Below, in pieces: positions 1-8,872 of a DNA stretch of 64,000 bases. Within the stretch, counting starts at the first letter, position 1. Every line of letters begins with the position of its first letter. The DNA comes from a bacterium (GTDB taxonomy: Bacteria; Cyanobacteriota; Vampirovibrionia; Gastranaerophilales; Gastranaerophilaceae): positions 1 to 64,000 of the forward strand of contig JAFVDH010000008.1 of assembly GCA_017478515.1 (NCBI GenBank), in the 5' to 3' direction. The translations under genes and the position numbers were made by a program. The notes beneath the pieces were generated by a model that did not search any database, was not told the origin of the DNA, and worked only from the letters and a program-made list of their open reading frames with translations.

Positions 1-2
1 AG

Positions 3-50
3 AAAGCAACTCGTATCTTACAGATAACATCTCGTGTTAGTAAATTTTAG
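3..50 (+). CDS. Possible 3' end of an upstream gene
   Basis: A reading frame open from the window edge ends at a TAG at 48-50 and reads KATRILQITSRVSKF. The codons look ordinary for this genome, but 15 residues are too few to recognise a family. No other coding signal is seen between here and 255. It could equally be a chance open frame. Confidence 0.25.
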   Translation, partial: KATRILQITSRVSKF

Positions 51-254
51 AAAAAATAGAAGTTAAAAATTTAGCCTAACACTCGAAATACTATACTTCT
101 AAGTTTCGCAAAGCTCAACAAAAATTATATTTTTATGCTGACTATAATTTTTATATCTTAATCCTTTCCTATGATTAGGATGTTTTTGTCTTATTTAAAA
201 TTGTTAATTAGTAACTTTTTTTATTTATTGTTTTCGTGTTACAATCTAGCTATT

Positions 255-1133
255 ATGTTTGACAATTCTTCTTATGATAATATAAAAAATTTTGTTCAAT
301 CTGAATTGAATAAGATTGATAATTTTATTTCTTGTCGAGAAAATATTTCTGCTGATTTTGATTATTCTATGGCTGAATATTTTTCTGCTCCTTCAAAAAA
401 AATTCGTTCTGTTTTGGCTATTTTATTTTTTAAAGCTTTGGGCTTTGATATTTGTGATAGCTTTATAAAATTGCTGTCTGCCGTAGAAATTATTCATAAT
501 GCCACTTTAATTCATGATGATGTTATTGATAAATCTGATTTACGCCGTGGTATTGAAACTTTTAATTCTAAATTTGATAATTCTTTGGCTGTAATTGCCG
601 GCGATTATTTGTTGTCAAGAGCGTTAAGGCTTTTGCTTTCTTTAGATAATTACAATATTTTAAATATTTTTTCTGATACTATAGAAAAAATGTGTGTTGG
701 TGAAATTTCGCAGTATTTTAATAAATTTAAACTGCTTTCTATAGATGATTATATTGAAAAGTCTAGGTCTAAAACGGCTGTGTTGTTTTGTGCTGCTTTT
801 GAATCAGCTTCTATTTTATATGGCTTTAATCGTAGTCTTGCTTTTGATTTTGCAAATAATTTTGGTATTGCTTTTCAAATTAGAGATGATATATTAAATT
901 TTGTTGAATTCGAGAATAAACCTGCTGCTAATGACTATGCTGATGGGATTTATACTGCACCTGTTATTTTCGCCGAGGGCAATATTGAAAATATTTCTAT
1001 AGGTATTGAAAAAGCAAAACAATTGTTAGATAATTATTTGTGTTGCTGCCATAATATTTTGGCAGGCATTGAATTTAATGATAATATTTATAAAAATGCA
1101 CTTTTAAATCTTTTGGAATTACTAAAATTATGA
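255..1133 (+). CDS. Polyprenyl diphosphate synthase (trans-isoprenyl synthase family)
   Basis: Condenses isopentenyl diphosphate with an allylic diphosphate to make a linear prenyl chain. The first aspartate-rich motif is clear (LIHDDVIDKSDLRRG). The second reads FQIRDDILNF, so the usual last Asp of DDxxD is Asn. The product is about 292 aa, normal for the family. I start at the ATG at 255: the longer frame from 171 adds 28 hydrophobic residues with no ribosome site, and a TACAAT -10-like box lies inside that extension at 240-245. It overlaps lepB by ATGA, so the two are co-transcribed. Substrate chain length cannot be read from sequence. FPP, GGPP or a quinone side-chain synthase are all possible. 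Confidence 0.85.
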   Translation: MFDNSSYDNIKNFVQSELNKIDNFISCRENISADFDYSMAEYFSAPSKKIRSVLAILFFKALGFDICDSFIKLLSAVEIIHNATLIHDDVIDKSDLRRGIETFNSKFDNSLAVIAGDYLLSRALRLLLSLDNYNILNIFSDTIEKMCVGEISQYFNKFKLLSIDDYIEKSRSKTAVLFCAAFESASILYGFNRSLAFDFANNFGIAFQIRDDILNFVEFENKPAANDYADGIYTAPVIFAEGNIENISIGIEKAKQLLDNYLCCCHNILAGIEFNDNIYKNALLNLLELLKL

Positions 1134-1756
1134 ATTTAGAAGAAAATGAATTTTATAAAAAAATAAAACCTGCTTTAAAGGAAACTGTTGAAACTGTAGT
1201 TTTCGTTATCGTAATGGTTATAATTATAAGATTCTTTATCGGTGAAATACGTTGGATTCCTTCAGGATCTATGAAACCAACTTTAATTGAGGGGGATAGA
1301 ATTTTTGTAGAAAGATTTTCAAGATTTTATTCTACTCCTAAGCGGGGGGATGTTATGGTTTTTTATCCTCCGTTTCATGAATTAAAATATTCTCCTATAA
1401 AGGTTTTCCAGCGTTTAACGGGTTTCTTTTGTAAAGATATTGCCTATATTAAGCGAGTTGTCGGAATGCCTGGTGATAAACTTGAGGTAAAAAAAGATTC
1501 TGACGGTAAATATGGTGTATATATTAATGATGAAAGGCTAAATGAACCATATGTTATGAGCGAATATGACTATGTTAATTGTTCAGAAAGAATGTATTGC
1601 GGACCTTTAATTATTCCTGAACATAATTATTTTATGATGGGTGATAATAGAGGTAATTCTCAAGATAGCCGTTTCTGGGGATTTTTGCCGGAAGATAGAT
1701 TTATTGGAAGAGCGGTGTTTTTGTTCTGGCCGGTTTGGAGAATGAAAAGTTTATGA
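1130..1756 (+). CDS. lepB: Signal peptidase I
   Basis: Membrane serine protease that removes Sec/Tat signal peptides on the outer face of the inner membrane. One N-terminal membrane segment spans residues about 20-38. The catalytic Ser is in PSGSMKPT (Ser47), the catalytic Lys in YIKRVVGMPGD (about residue 107), and the conserved GDNRGNSQDSR box lies near the C-terminus. At 208 aa it is of usual bacterial length. Its ATG overlaps the stop of the prenyl synthase (ATGA), indicating translational coupling. The tRNA-Leu gene follows 13 bp after the stop and may be read from the same transcript. Confidence 0.95.
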   Translation: MNLEENEFYKKIKPALKETVETVVFVIVMVIIIRFFIGEIRWIPSGSMKPTLIEGDRIFVERFSRFYSTPKRGDVMVFYPPFHELKYSPIKVFQRLTGFFCKDIAYIKRVVGMPGDKLEVKKDSDGKYGVYINDERLNEPYVMSEYDYVNCSERMYCGPLIIPEHNYFMMGDNRGNSQDSRFWGFLPEDRFIGRAVFLFWPVWRMKSL

Positions 1757-1769
1757 TTTAATAAAAGGT

Positions 1770-1850
1770 GTCGATGTGATGGAATGGTAGACATGCATGC
1801 TTGAGGTGCATGTGGCGAGAGCTGTAGGGGTTCAAATCCCCTCATCGACA
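1770..1850 (+). tRNA. tRNA-Leu (anticodon GAG)
   Basis: The 81-nt gene folds as a class II tRNA. The acceptor GTCGATG pairs with CATCGAC, the discriminator is A1850, and the anticodon arm CATGC-TTGAGGT-GCATG gives anticodon GAG. The T arm is AGGGG-TTCAAAT-CCCCT. A variable arm is present (GGCGAGAGCTGT region). CCA is not encoded. Confidence 0.95.
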
Positions 1851-1858
1851 TTTTTTCT

Positions 1859-1882
1859 AGACCGTTTGAGAAGGTCTTTTTT
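1859..1882 (+). terminator. Weak intrinsic terminator after tRNA-Leu
   Basis: A 5-bp stem AGACC/GGTCT with a 9-nt loop is followed by a run of T. It sits just after the tRNA 3' end. The short stem keeps confidence moderate. Confidence 0.5.
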
Positions 1883-2074
1883 GTTGCCTTTATTGTGTTT
1901 TGTGATTTTAAATATAATCTGATTCTTTTAAATATTAAATTTGAGTATACATTACCTAAATTTTTAAGCCTTTTTACATAAAATACATTGTTTTATTGCA
2001 TTTAAGGGTTGTCAAGTCCGTATTTTTACGTACGTAAAAATACGGACTTTTATTTTTTTTTATACAATTTGTCA

Positions 2075-2509
2075 TTATAATGAAAAAGATACAATAGAAA
2101 ATTTTATAAAAAACAAGATAAACAATATTAAATAATGGTATATTGGAAAAAATATTAAAAAATAACCAAGCCAAAAGGCTATAGTTTTAGGTCTATTGAA
2201 ATTTTCTAAAAATTTTAAGGGTTTTATTTCACCGGAATTTTGGAGGTGTCTTTCAAAAAAATAGCTAATAAATAGTATAAATAATAAAATATAAATACAA
2301 AAAATTATAAATATAAAATTAGAAATTACAAACATAAAACTAAAATATGCCATATCGGCAGCAGCAGAAGAAACTTCTTTATTATCAATTTCAATAGCCA
2401 TGTATTTTGGAAGAATTCCAAATAAAACAATAACAGAAGCTATAAAAATTAAATATCCAAAGATAGAAATTAAATTTGTAGTAATACAATTTTTAAAATT
2501 TTTGAACAT
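2075..2509 (-). CDS. Small hydrophobic membrane protein, unknown function
   Basis: From the ATG at 2509 this gives about 144 aa with four hydrophobic stretches separated by short polar loops (for example residues 13-33, 50-80 and the C-terminus), so an integral membrane protein is likely. The frame extends upstream to 2584, but that part would overlap the opposite-strand gene, and a TATACT box lies just before 2509. I do not recognise a family. Base composition is extremely AT-rich and rich in Ile/Phe codons, as for most membrane genes here. It is divergent from the gene at 2541, with only 31 bp between starts, so the promoters may be shared. Confidence 0.55.
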   Translation of the reverse strand: MFKNFKNCITTNLISIFGYLIFIASVIVLFGILPKYMAIEIDNKEVSSAAADMAYFSFMFVISNFIFIIFCIYILLFILFISYFFERHLQNSGEIKPLKFLENFNRPKTIAFWLGYFLIFFPIYHYLILFILFFIKFSIVSFSL

Positions 2510-2540
2510 AGTAAGTATATTAAAACAAAAGGAGTAAAAA

Positions 2541-3285
2541 ATGAATAATCCAATTGACAATTTTAAAGAAGAAATGTATGCCAAAACAAAAAAAATATCA
2601 AAAGATTTACGGATTTGAAATAGGAACAGGAGAACACGATACGTGGAATAATGAAGCAGATGCGTTTAAACATGCATATATGCAGGCAATTGCACAATTT
2701 GATTTTGGAAGTGTTACTAGTAATATTGGAGGATATTATCATGAATTTGAAGGCTTATTAAAAAATCAATCAAAAGAAGAAGCAAATATGGATTTATGGA
2801 ATAATGAAATAGGCAGAGAAATTGGAAGAAATATAAAAAAGTTTGTTATGGGGAAACGAAAATCTGAATATCCAAAAGAAAAAATAGAGGATATGATTGC
2901 AGAAGAAATAGTCAAAAGAATGAAAAACGGAGAATTGATAACAAATCCTAAAGATAATCGTTCATATATAAATAAAAAATTAGGAGTATATGAGATAAAT
3001 AAATTAAGAAAACAATTTAAAACTTTTACAGGGTACGCTTCTGATATTCAAGACAATATTCCTACAAATAAAATCTTTACAGCCGAAGAAATTGGTAATT
3101 TATCCACAAATGATTTTATAAAATTTGAAAAATACATTGATAATCAGTTAGAGAATTACGGTATTCCAAGAAATTTTGAAGCTGAAGAAAAGGTGAAAAG
3201 CGGAGATTTAATTTGGGTGAATTCATACATTCGTGATGATGGTACGGAAGTTAAAGGTTATTATCGCTGCAAACCTGGTTTTTAG
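2541..3285 (+). pseudogene. WNNEADAFKHAY-motif protein (DUF6973-like), interrupted by a frameshift in an A8 run
   Basis: A strong ribosome site (AAAGGAG, 2528-2534) precedes the ATG at 2541, which opens MNNPIDNFKEEMYAKTKK but ends after 25 codons. The main product lies in the next frame: residues YGFEIGTGEHDTWNNEADAF and HAYMQAIA resemble the D-x-NxEADAFxHAYW core of DUF6973-type proteins. Removing one A from the run of eight at 2588-2595 makes one open frame of about 247 aa. The alternative start in the second frame (TTG at 2554) has no ribosome site. It may be a true pseudogene, a phase-variable gene or an assembly error. Function unknown; the DUF assignment is from motif memory only. Confidence 0.6.
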
Positions 3286-3425
3286 TAAAATTTATAATTT
3301 ATAATATACTACAACTCTTCGACATTATTCTTAATTAAATTTCTGTTATTATGTTAATTATCGACTTTTTATAATATTCGTGTTAAATTGGTTTTACTTA
3401 ATAAATAATTTTCGGGAGATATTTT

Positions 3426-4043
3426 ATGTTAAATAATTCAATTATTTTATATTCATTAATATGTTTTACAGTTTTTATTGCTGCGTATTTAATAGGTTCT
3501 TTTCCTACGGGGTATGTAGTAGTAAAGCTTTTGGCAAATCAAGATATCAGAACTGTAGGCTCGGGTTCTACAGGTGCAACTAATGTTAAACGTGTTCTTG
3601 GTTTTAAGTGGTTTGTTATTGTTCTTTTAACTGATGCGGTTAAGGGAATATTACCGGTTTTGGCTGTGAAATTAATTTCATTTCCTATTTTGGGATTGCT
3701 GCCTGTTATTGCTGCTGTTGCTGTAATTTTAGGGCATAGCAAACCTGTTTTTCTTAAGTTTCATGGCGGTAAATCTGTTGCAACAGGTGTAGGAACTATT
3801 ATTGCCCTTAATTGGGTTGTCGGCATTTTGGTCGCTGTTATTTGGACTGTCATTACTTATTTTTCAAGATACGTTTCTGTCGGTTCTATTATTGCTGTTT
3901 GGGCCGCTCCATGCTTAATGTTTATTTTTGATAAGCCTATTCCTTATATTATTTATTGTGCTATCGGTGCTTTGTATATCACTATTCTTCATAAAGATAA
4001 TATAGTACGACTTATTCACCATGAAGAAAATAAAGTCCGTTAA
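3426..4043 (+). CDS. plsY: Acyl-phosphate:glycerol-3-phosphate acyltransferase
   Basis: Integral membrane enzyme that moves an acyl group from acyl phosphate to glycerol-3-phosphate, the first step of phospholipid synthesis. It shows the family loops: GSFPTGY, the phosphate-binding GSGSTGATNV, GHSKPVFLKFHGGKSVATG, and a C-terminal HKDNIVRL. About five membrane segments; 205 aa is the normal length. The start is supported by TTCGGGAGATATTTT before the ATG. It stands alone, with the next gene beginning about 45 bp downstream. Confidence 0.95.
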   Translation: MLNNSIILYSLICFTVFIAAYLIGSFPTGYVVVKLLANQDIRTVGSGSTGATNVKRVLGFKWFVIVLLTDAVKGILPVLAVKLISFPILGLLPVIAAVAVILGHSKPVFLKFHGGKSVATGVGTIIALNWVVGILVAVIWTVITYFSRYVSVGSIIAVWAAPCLMFIFDKPIPYIIYCAIGALYITILHKDNIVRLIHHEENKVR

Positions 4044-4088
4044 TTGTAGGTTGTCTTTTTGATTTTTTACATTAATAATATATTTGCT

Positions 4089-4679
4089 ATGAAAAAAATT
4101 TTTATTTTTGTATTAACATTTTTTATTTCGTTAATATTTTCTGCAAATTTTTCTTTTGCGGCTGAAATTGATGACGATTATATCCAAATTTATAATCATC
4201 TTATGCCTGCTGATTTTACATATATTCATGATATTGATCCTGAGCAGTATTATGATATGCAAAATTATGCTTATTCTCCATATCCTTTATTTCGTCTTAA
4301 TTCTCCTATATATTTTAAATCTGTTACTGTTGAACCAGGTTATTATAATTTAACTCCAAGAGAACATAATGGTGAATGGTATGTATTATTTAAAGATAAT
4401 GGTAAAGTGAAGTACTATATTCCTTGTTATAAAAGAGAAATTGTTCCTTTAAATTTTTATGAAACTCATTTGCCAAAGCCTAAATTAACTTTTACTCAAA
4501 AAGTTCATATTAAATTTATTTCGGGTGTGGGCAGAATTTCTAAATGTTCAAAACGTCGTTCTGCTCCAAAAACATATTTAGAATTTGATGAATTAGATAA
4601 TGAATTTTATTCTGTTGTTGTTTATTATGGGGATTTTAGATATTTTCTTTTATTTAAGGCTTCTCAGAACTTTCAATAA
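4089..4679 (+). CDS. Secreted protein of unknown function
   Basis: The ATG at 4089 gives a textbook Sec signal peptide (MKKIFIF then a hydrophobic stretch ending near SFAAE, residues 1-25), whereas the longer frame from 4059 hides it. The mature part is about 170 aa, rich in Tyr, Phe and basic residues, with no cysteine pattern or domain I can name. A TAATAT box at 4076-4081 lies 7 nt before the ATG, consistent with the leaderless starts seen elsewhere in the window. Periplasmic or extracellular location is inferred from the signal peptide. Confidence 0.7.
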   Translation: MKKIFIFVLTFFISLIFSANFSFAAEIDDDYIQIYNHLMPADFTYIHDIDPEQYYDMQNYAYSPYPLFRLNSPIYFKSVTVEPGYYNLTPREHNGEWYVLFKDNGKVKYYIPCYKREIVPLNFYETHLPKPKLTFTQKVHIKFISGVGRISKCSKRRSAPKTYLEFDELDNEFYSVVVYYGDFRYFLLFKASQNFQ

Positions 4680-4774
4680 TATGTAAATATGGGAAGTCCT
4701 TGTAAATATTGGAAATATATAATATAATCGTAAATCTAAGATTTTGACAACAATAATTCAAAATTTAACAAATA

Positions 4775-4822
4775 AAAAGACGCAAAACTTAGTTCAATTA
4801 TATTCTAATAAATGCGTCTTTT
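4775..4822. terminator. Possible terminator with long loop between convergent genes
   Basis: AAAAGACGCA at 4775-4784 is complementary to TGCGTCTTTT at 4813-4822, flanked by A and T runs on both sides, between two convergent genes. The 28-nt loop is long, so this is tentative. Confidence 0.45.
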
Positions 4823-4849
4823 CCTAATTTTAAGTATAAATTATAAAAT

Positions 4850-5218
4850 TTAATCTAGGCTGTCTTCATCTTCTTTTATTTTTGTTACAACCATTTTTGC
4901 CATTTCTTTTGCAATAACGTGTTGTGTTGCTTCAGGACAGTTTTGTAACATGTTCATGGCTGTTTTTAGAGTGTTATCTATATCGTACCATCTGCCGTTT
5001 CTGCTGTCGCTTTTTCCTGTTTCTACCGCTGTTAACAAATCTTCTACAGCTTCAAATTTTTCATTTTCTATATTGTGTTCAATGATTATTTTTATCAAAT
5101 TTAATGCTATTTTTATTTGTGTTCCGTCGTCTGATTTTTCCAATGTTTGCATTGCTTGTGATAAAACAGGGTCTTTATCATACCAACGTCTTTGTTGTGA
5201 ACTGTACTCTTCTTTCAT
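4850..5218 (-). CDS. Small protein with internally duplicated RWYDxD motif, unknown function
   Basis: 122 aa, soluble and acidic at the C-terminus. Two copies of one module are visible: RWYDKDPVLSQAMQTL near residue 11 and RWYDIDNTLKTAMNML near residue 77, each followed by a helical stretch, so the protein looks like a tandem duplication. No signal peptide. It lies 11 bp after fixX on the same strand and is probably co-transcribed with fixC-fixX. A role tied to that electron-transfer module is possible but rests only on position. Confidence 0.7.
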   Translation of the reverse strand: MKEEYSSQQRRWYDKDPVLSQAMQTLEKSDDGTQIKIALNLIKIIIEHNIENEKFEAVEDLLTAVETGKSDSRNGRWYDIDNTLKTAMNMLQNCPEATQHVIAKEMAKMVVTKIKEDEDSLD

Positions 5219-5229
5219 TTCTGCCTCCG

Positions 5230-5505
5230 TTATCCGAATTTATATGTTACTCCGCTTATACCTTTTGGGTATTGCCATTCTATACTTTTTTCCGTGCATA
5301 CTATCCTGCATGCTCCGCATTCCAAACAGTTTTCGTAGTTTACAATTATTCGCTGTTCCTCTTCATTCCATTCATATACGTTTGCAGGACATATATATGT
5401 GCATACTTTTTGCTTACATTTTTTGCATTTTTCTTGAGTTACTTTTAAATGTGTTTCTTCATCAGTTACATATTTTACTTTTGCCAGTTTATCGTCTATA
5501 TTCAT
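5230..5505 (-). CDS. fixX: Ferredoxin-like protein FixX
   Basis: Small iron-sulfur protein partnering the FixC flavoprotein. A C-terminal 4Fe-4S motif CLECGACRIVC is clear, and an N-terminal CKKCKQKVCTYICP adds further cysteines. The family function is electron transfer from FixAB via FixC toward quinone or a low-potential acceptor. I place the start at the ATG at 5505, which overlaps the fixC stop as ATGA; the frame extends to a GTG at 5520. About 91 aa is typical. fixA and fixB are not in the window. Confidence 0.9.
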   Translation of the reverse strand: MNIDDKLAKVKYVTDEETHLKVTQEKCKKCKQKVCTYICPANVYEWNEEEQRIIVNYENCLECGACRIVCTEKSIEWQYPKGISGVTYKFG

Positions 5506-6803
5506 TTTAGTATTCCCCACAAAAGTTTTATTATATGTAATCCGTCTTTTAACAGTTCAAAAGGGTTTCTTTCTGTAAGTGTTTCGTATATGAACTTATG
5601 AAATTTATTTCTTTTTGAGATACTGTCTGTTTCTATAAACATTTTAAAGAATTTATTGATTTTACGCAAGTAGTAATCTAAGAATGATGAACTTTGTTTA
5701 TGCATTATTGGCATTAAATCTTTGTATGATTTTAAATCTTTCATTATAAATGATTTATCAAGTTTCTTTTTGTATAAGGATAATGTCTTTTTTGAAAAAT
5801 CATTTTTTTCTATTGCGTAAACGGCTGTTTCTCCTGCAAGTTTTCCTGAAATCATTGCAAGATTTGTTCCCTCCCAGTGAAGATTATTTACAAGACTTGC
5901 ACTGTCTCCTGCTATCATTACGCCATTATCGTAAATTTTAGGGATTTTTTTATATCCGCCCTCAGGGATTAGATGTGCGGAGTATTCTATTAATTCCCCT
6001 CCATCAATCAGAGGTGAAATTGTTTTATGTGATTTTAGTTTTTCTAATAGTTCGTAAGGTTTTGTTTTATTTTTAATTAATTCGCTTAAGGTTATTCCAA
6101 GTCCGACAGTTATTGTATCTTTGTTTGTATACATAAAACCAAGGCCTAATTGCCCGAGCATGGGATATCCGAAAAATTCTGTTATGCAGCCCTCATCATC
6201 TTGAATATTAAATCTTTCGTTTATTTTATCTTTACCTATTTTTATTACTTCTTTTATGCCAAGTGCTATATCTTTTGGTTCGTAATCCTTTCTTAGTCCT
6301 GCTTGTTTTGCAAGAAGCGAATTAACACCGTCGGCAAGTATTACAATGTCTGCAAAGTAATCTTCAAGTTCAGTTTTTACTCCGATTATTCTTTTATTTT
6401 CTATTATTAACTCTCTTACAACTGTTTGCGTAACTAAAATTACTCCTGCTTTTTTAGCTTCTTCGCTCATCCAGCGGTCAAATTTTGAACGAATTACAGT
6501 GTAGCTGTTTGAATGAAAGGAGTTATCTCTGTATGTAATTGTTGTGGAGTCATCTTCAGTTAGGATTGTGTAATTGTGTTTTATGTTGTTTCGTTCCAGA
6601 GGGGCAGAGTTTTCAAAATCTGGAAAAATTTCTTTTGTAGGCTGGGTATAAATTGCTCCTCCAAACATGTTTTTGCTGCCGGAAAATATCCCTCTTTCTA
6701 TAAGAATAACTTCTTTACCGGCTTTTGCTATTGTTATTGCGGCACTTATTCCTGCCGGCCCTGCACCTACTACTATTACTTGTGTTTTGTTTTTTTGTTC
6801 CAT
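5502..6803 (-). CDS. fixC: FAD-dependent ETF:quinone oxidoreductase-like protein FixC
   Basis: Flavoprotein of the FixC/ETF-QO family, 433 aa. The N-terminal dinucleotide fold VGAGPAGISAAITIAKAG binds FAD, and a second family motif VMIAGDSASLVNNLHWEG lies near residues 290-310. With FixX it forms the quinone- or ferredoxin-side half of the FixABCX complex. A TATAAT box ends exactly 6 nt before the ATG and no Shine-Dalgarno sequence is seen, so the transcript is probably leaderless. The operon continues into fixX and the 122-aa protein. Confidence 0.92.
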   Translation of the reverse strand: MEQKNKTQVIVVGAGPAGISAAITIAKAGKEVILIERGIFSGSKNMFGGAIYTQPTKEIFPDFENSAPLERNNIKHNYTILTEDDSTTITYRDNSFHSNSYTVIRSKFDRWMSEEAKKAGVILVTQTVVRELIIENKRIIGVKTELEDYFADIVILADGVNSLLAKQAGLRKDYEPKDIALGIKEVIKIGKDKINERFNIQDDEGCITEFFGYPMLGQLGLGFMYTNKDTITVGLGITLSELIKNKTKPYELLEKLKSHKTISPLIDGGELIEYSAHLIPEGGYKKIPKIYDNGVMIAGDSASLVNNLHWEGTNLAMISGKLAGETAVYAIEKNDFSKKTLSLYKKKLDKSFIMKDLKSYKDLMPIMHKQSSSFLDYYLRKINKFFKMFIETDSISKRNKFHKFIYETLTERNPFELLKDGLHIIKLLWGILK

Positions 6804-6809
6804 GTGTTA

Positions 6810-6815
6810 ATTATA
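6810..6815 (-). promoter_or_regulatory. -10 box (TATAAT) of fixC, leaderless type
   Basis: On the minus strand TATAAT is followed by TTAACAC-type spacing of 6 nt and then the fixC ATG. Transcription starting about 7 nt after the box would begin at or beside the start codon. A weak TTGTTT lies 17 nt upstream (6833-6838). Confidence 0.6.
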
Positions 6816-6851
6816 CATTATTTTTTTTATTAAAACAATTAAGTACAGAGA

Positions 6852-8720
6852 TTATTTTTTTGCAAGTCTTACAATATCAAGCAGTTGTCCTGCAAGAGAG
6901 AATGTTGCAGAGTATGCAACTCCGTCGATTTCTACTTTGCTTGATATATATTTTTGTACAATAGCATCATTTGCTGTTTCTGCTGCGGTCAGCATTCCGA
7001 TTTCTGTTATTTTGGCAGCTGTTTTTGCGGCTGTTGATGTTCCTTGAAATATTGATGATGTGAAAAATTTTATTCCATCCAGTGCCAATGCACTTGCTAC
7101 TGATGTTGAACCGTCAAGGACAGAAAATTTTACTATTCTTGATATATCATCTTTTGTCATTCCGTTTTTAGACATTAAGCGGTCTGTTGAATATGCTGCA
7201 AGGTTTAGACCTGTTGTGATTGCTCCGCTTTTTAGGGCTGGGATTAAGCCTGCTCCGCCTGTTGCTATTCCTATTCCTATTACGATTGGACTTAGAATTA
7301 AGCTTTCTGCCGCTGATTGTCCTAATTTTTGTGATATATTATAATCTGATACTCTTTTTGCTATATCATTTTCTGTTCCGAATGCTGCATAGTAGCTGTT
7401 TACGTATTCTTTTTTTGCTTCTTCTATACTTTTGCTTTTTGTTACTGCTTTTGTTTCATATTTTAATTCTTTTATTTCTTTTTTTGCCATTCTTTGCATT
7501 ACGGCATATTTTTCTTCTATTGAGGCTTCAGGTTTTAGGTGATATTCTTTAAATTTCTTTTCAAGTTCTTTTTTACCTTGTTCTTCGTCATTGTATCCAA
7601 GGTATTTTGCGTAGGCTTTATAATTCTTTTCGTAGGTTTGTTTTTTTGTTTCTTGAGTATTGTAAATTGGTATTCCTGTTGATGTGTAGACTTTTATTTT
7701 ATTTTCAAGCGGTCTTTCATTTAATAAATCTTTGAAAGTTTCTTCAAAGAAATTTATCTTTGCATTTGCTAATATTGTTGTTTGTAGTGCATTTTCTTTA
7801 TCTTTGCATTTTGCTATTAATTCTTCATCGTAATCTACTTTAAATATTTCTTTGAACTTATTTTTAAATTCGTCATGATTTTTTGCGGCACGTAAATCAT
7901 ATACATCTTTGTTATATTTTTCGATATCTTTTTGTACAAGGGGTTCAATGTTGTTTGAATTCCACAATTTGCTTACCTGTTCGGCTATTTTCCCGAACAT
8001 TCCGTTTGCATTAGTTTGTTCTGTAAAACTTTTTAAGGCGTTTGTTCCTTTATTAGAAAGCAAGTTAATTGTATATTGTTCAAAATTCTTTTTGTCAGCA
8101 TTTAAAATAGCTTTTTTTTCGTCTTTTGTTATTTCTTTTTTATTATAAATGCCTTGTTTTAACCCTTCTGTCAGATTATTTAATTTGTCCGGATTAACTA
8201 CGAATTTAGCAAATTGTTTGTTTAATTCTTCGTTAAATAATTCTTTATAAGGTATTGTATTTATTCCCGATTTTGAGCCTTTTTCGCATAATGCGTTATA
8301 AATTTGTGAAGATGCATTCTTTCTTGAATATCTTGATGCTCCTCGTTCTGTTATTACATCTATCATTAACGGGGTATGTTTTTTTGATAGCTCTTCGTAT
8401 TTATTTAATGCAGGTAATACGGTTTGTGCGTTTATATTTTTTATCTCTTTGCTGAATTCAGGTTTATCAATTGCACCGATGTTATATATTATTAAATCGT
8501 GCAGTCCTTGTGCAGTTTTTATTCCATTATTATGGTTAGCTGAACTGTTTCTTCCCATAAATGCAGGCATGTAATATGCGTTTGATAATAAATTGTTTTG
8601 TTTTAAAGGGGGTGTTATATAACAGGCAGAACTCACTAATGGCTTCTTTTCCTGATTTTTTGAAGAAGTCTTAGGTGCATAAATATTTTGGACTTGTTGT
8701 GGATTTCCTATTTTTAACAT
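6852..8720 (-). CDS. Large protein of unknown function with C-terminal hydrophobic hairpin
   Basis: 622 aa, not recognised. Residues 1-60 are low-complexity and polar with a YYMPAFMG motif near residue 53. The middle (about 70-450) is Lys/Glu-rich and helical, with long coiled-coil-like stretches. Residues about 480-530 are hydrophobic and Gly-rich (SPIVIGIGIATGGAGLIPAL), then more apolar helices follow. No Sec signal peptide. The Ala/Gly-rich hydrophobic pair after coiled coils recalls membrane-inserting effectors or translocators, but that is only a likeness. No ribosome site is visible before the ATG. Confidence 0.7.
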   Translation of the reverse strand: MLKIGNPQQVQNIYAPKTSSKNQEKKPLVSSACYITPPLKQNNLLSNAYYMPAFMGRNSSANHNNGIKTAQGLHDLIIYNIGAIDKPEFSKEIKNINAQTVLPALNKYEELSKKHTPLMIDVITERGASRYSRKNASSQIYNALCEKGSKSGINTIPYKELFNEELNKQFAKFVVNPDKLNNLTEGLKQGIYNKKEITKDEKKAILNADKKNFEQYTINLLSNKGTNALKSFTEQTNANGMFGKIAEQVSKLWNSNNIEPLVQKDIEKYNKDVYDLRAAKNHDEFKNKFKEIFKVDYDEELIAKCKDKENALQTTILANAKINFFEETFKDLLNERPLENKIKVYTSTGIPIYNTQETKKQTYEKNYKAYAKYLGYNDEEQGKKELEKKFKEYHLKPEASIEEKYAVMQRMAKKEIKELKYETKAVTKSKSIEEAKKEYVNSYYAAFGTENDIAKRVSDYNISQKLGQSAAESLILSPIVIGIGIATGGAGLIPALKSGAITTGLNLAAYSTDRLMSKNGMTKDDISRIVKFSVLDGSTSVASALALDGIKFFTSSIFQGTSTAAKTAAKITEIGMLTAAETANDAIVQKYISSKVEIDGVAYSATFSLAGQLLDIVRLAKK

Positions 8721-8872
8721 GCAAAACTAAATAAAAATTACCTGCCTACATATGGTTTAAATGTCTTGAAAATAAAAGTTGCTACATGTTTTATATTTTC
8801 TTTACAATAGTTTACTGTCTTTTCTATTTTAAATTTTATTTAGAATAAAGGTGTTTTCTTGAAAAGTTCTTC

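Noticed and set aside
171-254. N-terminal extension of the prenyl synthase frame from 171
   Set aside because: It adds a hydrophobic stretch unknown in the family, has no ribosome site, and a -10-like TACAAT lies inside it. The ATG at 255 fits better.
1660-1851. Minus-strand frame across the end of lepB and tRNA-Leu
   Set aside because: It lies antisense to a tRNA gene and a certain protein gene and has no ribosome site.
4950-5510. Plus-strand open frames opposite fixX and the 122-aa protein
   Set aside because: Shadow frames: the minus-strand products are recognisable or have internal structure, and the plus frames are Leu/Phe/Ser-rich without a start signal.
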